This document shows, in pieces, positions 17,863-26,951 of a DNA stretch of 64,000 bases. Source of the DNA: Saccharothrix algeriensis. GTDB lineage: Bacteria; Actinomycetota; Actinomycetes; Mycobacteriales; Pseudonocardiaceae. Under the pieces are notes generated by a model. The model did no database searches, was not told the origin of the DNA, and saw only the letters and a list, made by a program, of their open reading frames with translations. Within the stretch, counting starts at the first letter, position 1. Each line of letters begins with the position of its first letter. Where the stretch lies: positions 2,824,001 through 2,888,000 of the forward strand of contig NZ_JAFBCL010000001.1 of NCBI RefSeq assembly GCF_016907655.1, given 5' to 3'. A program made the translations under genes and the position numbers.

Positions 17863-19059
17863 TCACGGCTTCTTGCGCAGCACGGTGCCCGAAGTGCTCG
17901 GCAGGGTCACCTCGGTCACCTTGTTCTTCTTCTCGTCGTAGTACGTCCCGCCGAGCTGCACCTTCACCGGTTTGTTCTTCGAGTCCTTCGGGTCTTTCGG
18001 GTTGACGATCACCAAGCCGTTCTTGAACCTCCGGCAGTACAGCCCCTGGTAGTCCTTCATCTTCTCGTACGAGCCTTCGGCCGCACCGAGGTCCCACTTG
18101 TAGAAGTCCCGCTCCGGCGGCAGTTTGTTGTGCTCGTCCATCTTGTCGATTTCGGTGATCGCCGCCTCGCCTTGCACCGCCAGGAAGTAGCTGGCCACGG
18201 CGTACCAGAGCGGTTGGGCCTTGTTCCTGGCGAAGTGCGGCTGCACCCAGGTGATCTTGCCCGCCTGCTCGTTGTCCTTGATCTCCGCCACCTGCCGCGG
18301 CCACCCCTTCCCGTAGTCGTGCAGCAGGACGGGCTTCCCCTCCTTGTCCTCGCCGAGCGCGATCCACCACTCGTCGAACCCGCCGTCCAGGTGCTTCATG
18401 TAGCGGTTCCACACCCCCGTGTGCTCCCGTGCGCCGGACATGTTCGCGACCACCTTGAGGCCGGTCCCGTCGAACTTCTTCCTCAAATCGACCAGGGCCG
18501 TTTCGTAGACCTTGTGCATGTCCGGGTGCTTCGGGTACTTCGTCGGGAACTTCCCGGGGTGGTAGGCGTCGGCGGCGACCAGGGCGTTGTCCATGTAGAT
18601 GCCGTCGAACTTGACGTCACTCTTCCGGAATTCTTTGATCTCCTTGAGGACGTTGTCGAACCAGCACTCCCGGTAAGCATCGATACCGACGTCCATCTGC
18701 CAGTGCTCGTCGTAGTCCTCGTACTTGAGGTATTCCTCGCCGGCGCGCAGGAACCAGTCCCGGTGCTTCTTCCAGGCGAACCAGTACCCCACACCGGCAG
18801 GCAGGTGCTTGTGATCCACCTCCCCGTTGCTCGCTTTCTTGCGCGTGGAGGAGAGGTCCTTGTAGACGAAGAACAAGGCTTTCGGGTTGGCTTCCCTCAG
18901 ATCCTTCACCAGTTTGTGCTCCATGGCGTTCAGCACGATGTACCGGTGCCGCTTGGCCTCTTTCTTGAGGTCTTCCACGTTCTTGCCGTGCGGTTGCAGG
19001 CAGAGCCAGAACGAGTGCGCTTTGCCAACACCTGCCGCTTTGTTCCCAGCATCGGTCAT
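17863..19059 (-). CDS. Putative glycoside hydrolase (GHL15-type TIM barrel)
   Basis: This 398-residue protein resembles hypothetical glycosyl hydrolase family 15 (GHL15). It shows a barrel strand carrying a likely catalytic Asp, VKFDGIYMDNALVAAD (about residues 150-165), then LKVVANMSG, FDEWWIALGED and ITWVQPHFARNKAQPLWYAVASYFLAVQGEAAI. No signal peptide is visible, so export is unclear. The composition is unlike its neighbours: very rich in Lys, Asp, Tyr and Trp, with many AAG and TTC codons and visibly lower GC. That suggests acquisition by transfer. Both neighbours are unrelated in function. The substrate is unknown. Confidence 0.68.
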   Translation of the reverse strand: MTDAGNKAAGVGKAHSFWLCLQPHGKNVEDLKKEAKRHRYIVLNAMEHKLVKDLREANPKALFFVYKDLSSTRKKASNGEVDHKHLPAGVGYWFAWKKHRDWFLRAGEEYLKYEDYDEHWQMDVGIDAYRECWFDNVLKEIKEFRKSDVKFDGIYMDNALVAADAYHPGKFPTKYPKHPDMHKVYETALVDLRKKFDGTGLKVVANMSGAREHTGVWNRYMKHLDGGFDEWWIALGEDKEGKPVLLHDYGKGWPRQVAEIKDNEQAGKITWVQPHFARNKAQPLWYAVASYFLAVQGEAAITEIDKMDEHNKLPPERDFYKWDLGAAEGSYEKMKDYQGLYCRRFKNGLVIVNPKDPKDSKNKPVKVQLGGTYYDEKKNKVTEVTLPSTSGTVLRKKP

Positions 19060-19128
19060 GCACCTTGTCCTACCGCACCCGCGCGCGCCCGGCGCGTGGT
19101 CGGTGCGGCCGTCACCCCAACGGGACCG

Positions 19129-20229
19129 TCACGGGCCGTCGAGACCTTCGACGCCGAGGCTGCGGACCACGCCGGTGGTCCGGTTCAGCGCCTCGGTGCG
19201 GCGCGGGGTGGCCGGGGAGCGGGTCAGGTCGACCACCCGGATCGGCGGGCCGAACTCGATCATCGTCGGGACGTGCTCGGCGTGCTCCACCGCCCAGCCG
19301 CCGGGCCCCTTGACGAACCTGAAGCGCGTCACGACGCCCTCCTCGGTGATGCCGCGCGGCTCGGAGTGGCGGGCCACCTCGTTGCCCATGCCGTACACGA
19401 CCCACTTGCCGCCGACCCGGTCGATCGGCTGCACGGCGTGCACGTGCGTCCCGATGATCAGGTCCACCGCCGGGTCGGCCAGGACCGCCGCCGCCACCTC
19501 GCGCTGCTCCGGGGTCGGCTCGTGCTGGTACTCCGCGCCCCAGTGCAGGCTGGCCACGACGACCTCCGCCCCGGCCGCCCGCGCCGCGCGGGCCGCTTCG
19601 AGCACACCCTCGGCGGAGAGCCGGTTGGCCATCCACGGCTGCGGCAGCGGGATGCCGTTGAACCCGTAGGTGAACGCGACGTGTCCGACCCGCACGCCCT
19701 TCACGTCCAGCAGCAGCGGCGTCGCGGACTCCTCCGGCGTGCGGAACGAGCCGGTGTGCCGCAGGCCGACCGCGTCCAGCGCGTCCAGGGTCGTCCCGAT
19801 CGCGCCGGGGCCGCGGTCGAGCGTGTGGTTGGACGCCGTGGAGCAGCTGTCGTAGCCGAGGCCCTTCAGCGCCGCGGCCACCTCGGGCGGCGCGCTGAAC
19901 GCCGGGTAGCCGTAGGTGGGCGCGCCCGGCGCGGACAGCGGCGTCTCCAGGTGGCAGATCGACAGGTCCGCGTCGACCGCCGCCCGCAGGCCCTCCAGCA
20001 GCGGCCCGAAGTCGCGGTCGCCGTCCCGGTCGGCCTGCTCGGTCAGCAGCGGGTGGACCAGGATGTCGCCGCCCGCCGCCAGCGTGAACGACGGCGGCGG
20101 TGGCGGCGCGGAGGAGGCTGGCGGCGGTGGCAGCCGGGACGACGTGGCCACCACCGGCGACCCGGTGCACGCCGCGGCGAGGCAGGCGACCAGCGCGAGG
20201 AGCGCCGGCCGCCTGCCGCGGGTGTTCAG
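19129..20229 (-). CDS. CapA-family (PGA_cap) metallophosphoesterase-like lipoprotein with CTG start
   Basis: The domain FTLAAGGDILVHPLLTEQ, SICHLETPLS, DSCSTASNHTLDRG, VVVASLHWGAEYQ and IIGTHVHAVQPID is the CapA / poly-gamma-glutamate-synthesis fold with metal-binding Asp and His residues. The first ATG/GTG is at 20154, but in frame upstream lies a complete lipoprotein signal (NTRGRRPALLALVAC, then LAAACTGSP). The only start that includes it is a CTG at 20229-20227, which overlaps the coxG stop as CTGA. I therefore favour the CTG start (366 aa). It is the last gene of the cox operon. A role in cell-surface work or in cofactor handling is not clear. Confidence 0.75.
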   Translation of the reverse strand: MNTRGRRPALLALVACLAAACTGSPVVATSSRLPPPPASSAPPPPPSFTLAAGGDILVHPLLTEQADRDGDRDFGPLLEGLRAAVDADLSICHLETPLSAPGAPTYGYPAFSAPPEVAAALKGLGYDSCSTASNHTLDRGPGAIGTTLDALDAVGLRHTGSFRTPEESATPLLLDVKGVRVGHVAFTYGFNGIPLPQPWMANRLSAEGVLEAARAARAAGAEVVVASLHWGAEYQHEPTPEQREVAAAVLADPAVDLIIGTHVHAVQPIDRVGGKWVVYGMGNEVARHSEPRGITEEGVVTRFRFVKGPGGWAVEHAEHVPTMIEFGPPIRVVDLTRSPATPRRTEALNRTTGVVRSLGVEGLDGP

Positions 20230-20849
20230 CGGTGCCGCCTGCGGCGCAGCACCAGCAGCAGCACGAGCAGGGCCGCCGCGAACGGCAGCACCCGCTTGAG
20301 CACCGGCCCGCCCGCCTTGGCCAGCAGGTCGACCGGCTCGTCGGGCACGGCCCGCAAGCGCGGTCGGGCCGAGGGCTCGGAAGAGGTCACCTCCTCAGCC
20401 TCCCCCGCCGCGAGCGCGGTCGCCAGGCATTCGGCGAACTCGGCGGCGATCCGCCCGCCGACCTCGTCGAGCAGACCCCGGCCGAGCTGCGCGGGACGCC
20501 CGGTGACGGTGAGGTCCGTGACGACCGACACGGCGGTGCCGCCGCGGGCGTCGGCCGACAGGGCCACCGTCACGGTCGCCGACGCGGTGCCGTTGCCCCT
20601 GGTGTCCTTGCCGGTCGCCTTGAGCACCGTCGCGTGCGCCTCCTCGGACACCGACGTGAACTGCCCGCTCCCCTGGTAGAGCAGGCTCACCGGCCCGAGC
20701 TTGACCTGCACGGTCCCGGTGAACTTCGGCCCGTCCACGCCGGTGAGGGTCGCGCCGGGCAGGCAGGCCGCGACCCGCTCGGGGTCCAGCAGGGCCGCCC
20801 ACACCCGCGGCACGGGCGCGGGGACGGTGAACCGGTGTTCGAGTTTCAT
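20226..20849 (-). CDS. coxG: CoxG-like SRPBCC protein with C-terminal membrane anchor
   Basis: The product (207 aa) has the CoxG/SRPBCC fold: MKLEHRFTVPAPVPRVWAALLDPERVAACLPGA, then GTVQVKLGPVSLLYQGSG and TDLTVTGRPAQLGRGLLDEVGGRIAAEFA. A linker and a C-terminal TM segment follow (VLPFAAALLVLLLVL), then RRRRHR. CoxG tethers CO dehydrogenase to the cytoplasmic membrane in Oligotropha; the anchor here fits that role. Its ATG overlaps the coxM stop (ATGA). Confidence 0.88.
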   Translation of the reverse strand: MKLEHRFTVPAPVPRVWAALLDPERVAACLPGATLTGVDGPKFTGTVQVKLGPVSLLYQGSGQFTSVSEEAHATVLKATGKDTRGNGTASATVTVALSADARGGTAVSVVTDLTVTGRPAQLGRGLLDEVGGRIAAEFAECLATALAAGEAEEVTSSEPSARPRLRAVPDEPVDLLAKAGGPVLKRVLPFAAALLVLLLVLRRRRHR

Positions 20850-21700
20850 GCGCTCACCGCGGTGGTCAGGGCCCGCTCGGTCAGCACGCGGGCCAGGTGG
20901 GTGCGGTACTCGGCGTCGGCGCCGGCGTCCTCGCCGGGCGCGGTGCCCTCGGCGGCGCGGGCCGCCGCCGCGGCGAAGGTCCCGGCCGTGGCCGGTCGCC
21001 CGACCAGCGCCTGCTCCACGCCGCGCGCCCGCACGGGCGTCGGCCCCATGTTGGTCAGGCCGACCCGCGCCCCCTCGACGACGCCGGCGGAGACCTCCAG
21101 CGCGACCGCCACCGCCACGATCGACCAGGATTGCGCGACCCGGTTGAACTTCTCGTAGTGCGCGCCCCAGCCGGTCAGCTTGGGCACGCGCACGTGGGTG
21201 AGCAGCTCGTCGGGCGCCAGGGCGGTGGTGAAGTGGCCGAGGAAGAAGTCCGCCGCCGGCACCTCCCGCACGCCGCCCGGCCCCCGGCACACCAGCACCG
21301 CGTCCAGCGCCAGCGCGGGCGCGAGCAGGTCGCCCGCCGGGTCGGCGTGGGCCAGCGCGCCGCCGAAGGTGCCCCGGTGCCGGATCTGCGGGTCGGCGAC
21401 GGTGTCCGCGGCCAGGCGCAGCAGCGGGGCGTGCTCGCGGACCAGGCGGTCGCGCTGCACCTCGTAGTGCGTGGTCATCGCGCCGATGAGCAGCGAGTCG
21501 CCCTCGTCGTGGACGCCGGTCAGCTCGGTGAGGCCGGTCAGGTCCACCACGAGGGCGGGCGCGGCCAGTCTCAGCCGCAGCACCGGCAGCAGGCTCTGGC
21601 CGCCGGCGAGCACCTTGGCGTCCTCACCGCCCGCCGCCAGCGCGCGCACCGCTTCATCCACTGTGGACGGTGCCAGGTAGTCGAACGCGGCCGGGATCAC
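20846..21700 (-). CDS. coxM: FAD-binding medium subunit, CO dehydrogenase/xanthine dehydrogenase type
   Basis: This 284-residue FAD subunit starts [24 protein letters not shown]-binding motifs AGGQSLLP and TFGGALAHADPAGD are present (the CoxM pattern is AGGxSLxP and TxGGxxxxADPxxD). A C-terminal CO_deh_flav_C domain holds VGLTNMGPTPVRARGVEQAL. It passes electrons from the iron-sulfur clusters of CoxS to the acceptor. The GTG start overlaps the coxL stop by 4 nt and has GAGGAGG upstream. Confidence 0.92.
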   Translation of the reverse strand: MIPAAFDYLAPSTVDEAVRALAAGGEDAKVLAGGQSLLPVLRLRLAAPALVVDLTGLTELTGVHDEGDSLLIGAMTTHYEVQRDRLVREHAPLLRLAADTVADPQIRHRGTFGGALAHADPAGDLLAPALALDAVLVCRGPGGVREVPAADFFLGHFTTALAPDELLTHVRVPKLTGWGAHYEKFNRVAQSWSIVAVAVALEVSAGVVEGARVGLTNMGPTPVRARGVEQALVGRPATAGTFAAAAARAAEGTAPGEDAGADAEYRTHLARVLTERALTTAVSA

Positions 21701-24129
21701 TGCGCGCCTCCTCGGGTGTCGGTCGAACCGAGCCCGCCGCCCGCGCCGGGCGTGGTGGGGACGTCGGCTCTCCTGCCCTGCAACGCCTTCCACACGCGCA
21801 TGGGCGTGCACGGCATCTCGACGTCGGTGACGCCCAGGTGCCGCACGGCGTCCACGACCGCGTTCACCACCGCCGGCGTGGACGCGATGGCGCCCGCCTC
21901 GCCGACGCCCTTGACGCCCAGCGGGTTGGAGACCGCGGGCGTCTCGGTGCGGTCGGTGGTGAACGCGGGCAGGTCCGCCGCCGAGGGCAGCAGGTAGTCG
22001 GCGAACGTGGCGGTGGTCAGCGTGCCGTTCTCGTCGTGCAGGGCCTCCTCGTACAGCGCCTGCGCGATGCCCTGGGCCAGGCCGCCGTGCACCTGGCCCT
22101 CCACGATCACCGGGTTCACCACCTTGCCGACGTCGTCCACGCACACGTACGACCGGATGCGCACGCGGCCGGTCCGCGTGTCGACCTCCACCGCGCACAG
22201 GTGCGTCCCGTGCGGGTAGGAGAAGTCCGACGGGTCGAACGTGGCCTCGGCGTCCAGGCCCGGCTCCACCCCGTCCGGCAGGTCGTGCGCGACGTGCGCG
22301 GCGACCACGACCTCGGCCAGGGTCATCGTGGTCGACGTGCCGCGCACCGAGAACGTGCCGGCGGCGAACTCCACGTCGTCCGCGGAGCACTCCATCAGGT
22401 GCGCGGCCACGGTGCGGGCCTTGGCGACCACCTTGTCGGCGGCCAGCACCACGGCCGTGCCGCCGACGGCGAGCGACCGCGACCCGTAGCTGTCCATGCC
22501 GCGGTGGGCGACCCGCGTGTCGCCGTGCAGCACCGCCACGTCCTCGAACGGCACGCCGAGCCGGTCGGCCACGATCTGGCTCCACGCCGTCTCGTGCCCC
22601 TGCCCGTGCGGCGAGGTGCCGGTGACCACCTCGACCTTGCCGGTGGGCAGCAGCCGGATCGCCGCGTGCTCCCAGCCGCCCGCCCCGAAGCGCAGGGCGC
22701 CCAGCACCCGCGACGGCGCGAGGCCGCACATCTCGGTGTAGGTGGAGATCCCGATGCCGAGCTGCACCTCGTCGCCGCCCGCCCGCCGCCGGCGCTGCTC
22801 GGCGCGCAGCGCGTCGTAGCCGAACAGCTCCACGGCCCGCGCGGTCGCCGCCTCGTAGTCGCCGCTGTCGTAGGTGAGGCCCGAGACGGTGGTGAACGGG
22901 AACTCGTCGTGCCCGATCCAGTTGCGCCGCCGCAGCTCCAGCGGGTCCACGCCCAGCTCGGCGGCCAGCTCGTCCATCATCCGCTCGATGGCGAACGTCG
23001 CCTCGGGCCGCCCGGCCCCGCGGTAGGCGTCGGTGGGCGTCTTGTTCGTGAACACCGTCGTGCAGGTGAACCGGTAGGCGGGGAACTTGTAGATGGCGTT
23101 GAACATGAACGCGCCCAGGATCGGCACGCCCGGCGACAGCAGCCGCAGGTACGCGCCCATGTCGGCGAGCAGCTCGACCTTCAGCCCGGTGACGGTGCCG
23201 TCCCGCCGCGCCGCCAGGGTGACCCGCTGGAGCTGGTCGCGGCCGTGGTGCGCGCTGAGCATCGACTCGGTGCGCGACTCGGTCCACTTCACCGGTTTGC
23301 CCAGCCGGCGCGCGACCAGCAGCGCCAGCACCTCCTCCGGCGTGACCTGGAGCTTGCCGCCGAACCCGCCGCCGACGTCCGGGGCGACGACCCGCAGCTC
23401 GTGCTCGGGGATGCCCAGCACGGCCGACAGCATCCACCGCAGGACGTGCGGGACCTGCGTCGCCGACCACAGGGTGACCGAACCCGGGGTCGGGTCGACC
23501 ACCACCGAGCGGGGCTCCAGGAACGCCGGGATGAGCCGCTGCTGCCGGAAGGACCGCTCGACCACCACCTCGGCGTCGGCGAGGGCCCGGTCCACGTCGG
23601 AGCCGGTGCCCGCCTCGGCCGAGTCGAACGCCCACGTGGCGCTGGCGTTCGTGCCCAGGTCGGGGTGCACGAGGTCGGCGCCCGGCTCCACCGCCGCCGC
23701 CGGGTCCAGCACCACCGGCAGGTCCTCGTAGTCCACGTCGATCGCGGCCAGCGCGTCGTGCGCCTCGTGCGGGGTGCGCGCGACCACCAGCGCCACGGCC
23801 TCGCCCGCGAAGTTCACCTCGTCCACCGCGATGGACGGCGCGGGCGGGGCGAGCATGTCCTCGGTGATCGGCCACGCGCACGGCAGGCTGCCCTGCTCGG
23901 CGGCCAGGTCGGCACCGGTCAGCACGGCCAGGACGCCCGGCATCCGGGTGGCCCCGGCGACGTCGACGGAGGTGATGCGCGCGTGCGCGACCGGGCTGCG
24001 CAGCACGGCCATGTGCACCATGCCGGTGAGCCGGAGGTTGTCGGTCCACCTGGTCGCGCCGGTGAGCAGCCGCGCGTCCTCCTTGCGCCGCCTGCCCCGG
24101 CCGACCTCGGGTTCGGCCGCGGTGGTCAC
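21697..24129 (-). CDS. coxL: Molybdopterin-binding large subunit, form II aerobic CO dehydrogenase type
   Basis: This 810-residue molybdenum hydroxylase subunit shows [46 protein letters not shown] and [21 protein letters not shown]. The active-site loop reads AYRGAGR (23008-23028, residues 368-374), the form II signature. True form I CO dehydrogenase has AYxCSFR with the copper-binding Cys. So the substrate may be CO at best weakly, or another aldehyde or N-heterocycle; this cannot be decided here. The GTG start overlaps the coxS stop. Order S-L-M differs from the M-S-L order of classic form I operons. Confidence 0.9.
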   Translation of the reverse strand: MTTAAEPEVGRGRRRKEDARLLTGATRWTDNLRLTGMVHMAVLRSPVAHARITSVDVAGATRMPGVLAVLTGADLAAEQGSLPCAWPITEDMLAPPAPSIAVDEVNFAGEAVALVVARTPHEAHDALAAIDVDYEDLPVVLDPAAAVEPGADLVHPDLGTNASATWAFDSAEAGTGSDVDRALADAEVVVERSFRQQRLIPAFLEPRSVVVDPTPGSVTLWSATQVPHVLRWMLSAVLGIPEHELRVVAPDVGGGFGGKLQVTPEEVLALLVARRLGKPVKWTESRTESMLSAHHGRDQLQRVTLAARRDGTVTGLKVELLADMGAYLRLLSPGVPILGAFMFNAIYKFPAYRFTCTTVFTNKTPTDAYRGAGRPEATFAIERMMDELAAELGVDPLELRRRNWIGHDEFPFTTVSGLTYDSGDYEAATARAVELFGYDALRAEQRRRRAGGDEVQLGIGISTYTEMCGLAPSRVLGALRFGAGGWEHAAIRLLPTGKVEVVTGTSPHGQGHETAWSQIVADRLGVPFEDVAVLHGDTRVAHRGMDSYGSRSLAVGGTAVVLAADKVVAKARTVAAHLMECSADDVEFAAGTFSVRGTSTTMTLAEVVVAAHVAHDLPDGVEPGLDAEATFDPSDFSYPHGTHLCAVEVDTRTGRVRIRSYVCVDDVGKVVNPVIVEGQVHGGLAQGIAQALYEEALHDENGTLTTATFADYLLPSAADLPAFTTDRTETPAVSNPLGVKGVGEAGAIASTPAVVNAVVDAVRHLGVTDVEMPCTPMRVWKALQGRRADVPTTPGAGGGLGSTDTRGGAQ

Positions 24130-24668
24130 TCCCCACCGCCGGCGTGCAGGGGCGCGCGCCCCAGGACGGCCTGCTCGTCGACGCGCTCGGCGTCCGGGCC
24201 CGCGCCGGGGCTCATCCGCCGCGCCGCGTCGCGCACCGCGCGCACGATGTTCTGGTAGCCGGTGCAGCGGCAGAGGTTGCCCTCCAGGCCGCGCCGGACG
24301 GCGTCCTCGTCCGGGTCGGGGTCGTCCGCGAGCAGGTCGACGGCCTGCATGACCATGCCCGGGGTGCAGAACCCGCACTGGAGCGCGTGGTTGTCGTGGA
24401 ACGCCTGCTGCACCGGGTGCAGCCGCCCGTCCCGGGCCAGCCCCTCGACCGTGGTGACCTCGCGGCCGTCGGCCTGCACGGCGAGCACGGAGCAGGACTT
24501 CACGCTGTGGCCGTCGAGGTGGACGGTGCACGCCCCGCAGTTGCTGGTGTCGCAGCCCACGACGGTGCCGGTCTTGCCGAGTCGTTCGCGGAGGTGGTGG
24601 ACCAGCAGCGTGCGGGGTTCGACCTCGTCGCTGTAGCTCACCCCGTCCACGGTGACGGTGATCCGCAT
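24126..24668 (-). CDS. coxS: [2Fe-2S] small subunit, CO dehydrogenase type
   Basis: This 180-residue iron-sulfur subunit has both clusters. The plant-type ferredoxin motif is [16 protein letters not shown] with the fourth Cys in [11 protein letters not shown]. The C-terminal cluster is [11 protein letters not shown] and [11 protein letters not shown]. It carries electrons from the molybdenum centre in CoxL to FAD in CoxM. The C-terminal 25 residues past the last cluster are longer than in most CoxS proteins. A 92-nt gap separates it from the xdhC-like gene upstream, so coxS may have its own promoter. Confidence 0.93.
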   Translation of the reverse strand: MRITVTVDGVSYSDEVEPRTLLVHHLRERLGKTGTVVGCDTSNCGACTVHLDGHSVKSCSVLAVQADGREVTTVEGLARDGRLHPVQQAFHDNHALQCGFCTPGMVMQAVDLLADDPDPDEDAVRRGLEGNLCRCTGYQNIVRAVRDAARRMSPGAGPDAERVDEQAVLGRAPLHAGGGE

Positions 24669-24760
24669 GAACCCTCCAAGCCTGTGGTGATGGGGGTCAC
24701 GTCGAGCCTGCTACCGGTGGCCGCGATCGACAACCCCCGGCGCTCCGGCCGGTCCGCGGG

Positions 24761-25873
24761 TCATCCATCGCGGTGAATGGCCCCGTCCGTCCGGGTGAGG
24801 CGCTCACCTCCCCCGCCCCAGCGCAGCGCGATGATCTCGGCGGCGATCGACACGGCGGTCTCCTCGGGCGTGCGCGCGCCCAGGTCCAGGCCGATGGGCG
24901 AGGCCAGGCGGGCCAGCTCGTCCCCGGTCAGCCCCGCCTCCCGCAGCCGGCGCACCCGGTCGTCGTGCGTGCGGCGCGACCCCATCGCGCCCACGTAGCC
25001 CAGCCCGAGCCGGAGCGCGACCTCCAGCAGCGGCACGTCGAACTTCGGGTCGTGGGTCAGCACGGTGACGACCGTGCGCCCGTCCACCTCCCCCGCGTCG
25101 GCCTGCGCCCGGAGGTACCGGTGCGGCCAGTCCACGACCACCTCGGCCGCGTCCGGGAAGCGGCTGCGCGTCGCGAACACCGGCCGCGCGTCGCACACCG
25201 TGACCCGGTAGCCCAGGAACGCGCCCAGCCGCGCCACCGCGGCGGCGAAGTCGATCGCGCCGAACACCAGCAGCCGGGGCGGCGGCTCGAACGAGTTGAC
25301 GAACACGGCCAGGCCCTCGCCGCGGCGCTGCCCGTCCGGGCCGTAGCGCAGCGTCCCGCTCCGGCCGGCGGCCAGCAGGCCGCGCGCGTCGTCGGCGATC
25401 GCGTCCCGGGCCCGCGCCGACGGCACGTCGCCCGCGGTCCGGTCCGGCCACACCACCAGCCGCCGGCCCACCCACCGGGTGTGCTCGACGACGGTGGCGA
25501 CGGCGACCGGCCGGTGCGCGCGGACCTCGGCCAGCACCTCGGGCAGCTGCGGGAACGAGGCCCGGTCGACCGCCTCCACGTAGACGTCGATGATCCCGCC
25601 GCAGGTCAGGCCCACCGCGAACGCGTCGTCGTCGGTCACGCCGTAGCGCTGGAGCACCGGCCGGCCCGACGCCACGACCTCGCGCGCCAGCTCGTAGACC
25701 GCGCCCTCCACGCAGCCGCCGGAGACCGAGCCCACCACCGCGCCGTCGGCGCCGACCAGCATCGCCGCGCCCGGTGGCCGCGGCGCCGAGCTGAACGTCG
25801 CGACGACCGTGCCGACGCCGACCGCCTCGCCGCCCTCGACGCGCCGGGCCAGCTCGTCGAGGACGTCACGCAC
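24761..25873 (-). CDS. XdhC/CoxF-family molybdenum cofactor maturation protein
   Basis: XdhC proteins sulfurate or deliver molybdenum cofactor to xanthine dehydrogenase-type enzymes. The 370-residue product has the XdhC_CoxI domain (GVGTVVATFSSAPRPPGAAMLVGADGAVVGSVSGGCVEGAVYELA) with the conserved Cys in SGGCVEG. A C-terminal Rossmann domain follows (RLLVFGAIDFAAAVARLGAFLGYRVTVCDARPVFAT, VVVTVLTHDPKFDVPLL, YVGAMGSRRTH). The GTG start overlaps the VWA gene by 8 nt. The substrate enzyme is almost certainly the CoxSLM complex next to it. Confidence 0.9.
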   Translation of the reverse strand: MRDVLDELARRVEGGEAVGVGTVVATFSSAPRPPGAAMLVGADGAVVGSVSGGCVEGAVYELAREVVASGRPVLQRYGVTDDDAFAVGLTCGGIIDVYVEAVDRASFPQLPEVLAEVRAHRPVAVATVVEHTRWVGRRLVVWPDRTAGDVPSARARDAIADDARGLLAAGRSGTLRYGPDGQRRGEGLAVFVNSFEPPPRLLVFGAIDFAAAVARLGAFLGYRVTVCDARPVFATRSRFPDAAEVVVDWPHRYLRAQADAGEVDGRTVVTVLTHDPKFDVPLLEVALRLGLGYVGAMGSRRTHDDRVRRLREAGLTGDELARLASPIGLDLGARTPEETAVSIAAEIIALRWGGGGERLTRTDGAIHRDG

Positions 25874-26951
25874 GGGCGACCTCCCGCAGCAGGTGGCGCA
25901 GGGTGTCCAGGCTGTGCCCGGCGAGCAGCCGGTCCAGGTGCGGCGCCGCGGCGGCGATCCCGGACTGCACCGGCTCGTACCCGTCCTTGCCGGCGTGCGG
26001 GTTGACCCAGAAGAGCTTGTGCGCCAACCGCTTGAGCCGCGCGAGCTGCTCGCCGAGCAGCACCGGGTCACCCCGCTCCCACCCGTCGGAGAACACCACC
26101 ACCACGGCGCCGCGGGCCGTGCCGCGCTGCCCCCAGCGGTCCAGGAACGCCCGCAGCGACTCCCCCAGCCGCGTGCCGCCCTCGAAGTCGGGCACCGCCC
26201 GCGCGGCGGCGGCCAGCGCCCGCTCCGGGTCGCGGACCCGCAGCTGCCGGGTGACCCGGGTCAGCCGCGTGCCGAGCGTGAACACCTCCACCGGGAGCCG
26301 CCGGGCGACGACGTGCGCGAACCGCAGCAGCGCGTCCGCGTAGGGCTTCATCGACCCGGAGACGTCCACCAGCAGCACGACCCGCCGCGCCCGCACGACC
26401 CGCCGCCGGTGGAGCGGCCGGACCGGCTCGCCGGAGGACACCATCGCCCGCAACGTCCGCCGGGCGTCCAGCGCGCCCCGGCGGGCGGGCCGCCGCCGCA
26501 ACCCCCGGCGCACCGGCGGCACGGGCCGCAACGCCGCCAGCAGCTCCCGCAGGTGCTCCCGCTCGCCGGGGGTCAGCGAGGCGATGTCCTTGCGCCGCAG
26601 CACTTCCACCTCGGAGGCCGCCACCGCCAACCGCCGCGCGCGCCCCTCGCCCGCCGCGCCACCGCCCAACGGGGCCGCCACCGACCGGCGCACCCCGGCC
26701 GCGGGCCGGGGTGCCCGCACGTCGACCCCGCCGAACCAGGCGACGAAGGCGGCGTCGTACCGCGGCAGGTCGTCGACCTCACCGCACAACGCCACCCGCC
26801 CGGCCCAGTACACCCCGGAAGCCCCGGAAACCCCCAACACCTCGACCGCGCGCAGGAACGCACCCACCCGCTCCACCCCGCACCCCACACCGGCCCGCCG
26901 CAGCACGCGGGCGAACCCCACGAGCCCCACGAGCGACCCGGTGTCGGTCAT
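25866..26951 (-). CDS. coxE: CoxE-like VWA-domain protein
   Basis: The product (361 aa) carries a C-terminal von Willebrand A domain with MIDAS motif DVSGSMK (VVLLVDVSGSMKPYADALLRFA), the Thr site GGTRLGESL and DGWERGDP. The N-terminal half is Arg-rich and matches the DUF58/CoxE VWA proteins paired with MoxR ATPases. In Oligotropha CoxD (AAA+) and CoxE (VWA) help insert Cu and S into the CO dehydrogenase active site. Here the enzyme is form II, so the pair presumably has a more general maturation role. The start overlaps the MoxR gene stop (ATGA). Confidence 0.9.
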   Translation of the reverse strand: MTDTGSLVGLVGFARVLRRAGVGCGVERVGAFLRAVEVLGVSGASGVYWAGRVALCGEVDDLPRYDAAFVAWFGGVDVRAPRPAAGVRRSVAAPLGGGAAGEGRARRLAVAASEVEVLRRKDIASLTPGEREHLRELLAALRPVPPVRRGLRRRPARRGALDARRTLRAMVSSGEPVRPLHRRRVVRARRVVLLVDVSGSMKPYADALLRFAHVVARRLPVEVFTLGTRLTRVTRQLRVRDPERALAAAARAVPDFEGGTRLGESLRAFLDRWGQRGTARGAVVVVFSDGWERGDPVLLGEQLARLKRLAHKLFWVNPHAGKDGYEPVQSGIAAAAPHLDRLLAGHSLDTLRHLLREVARA

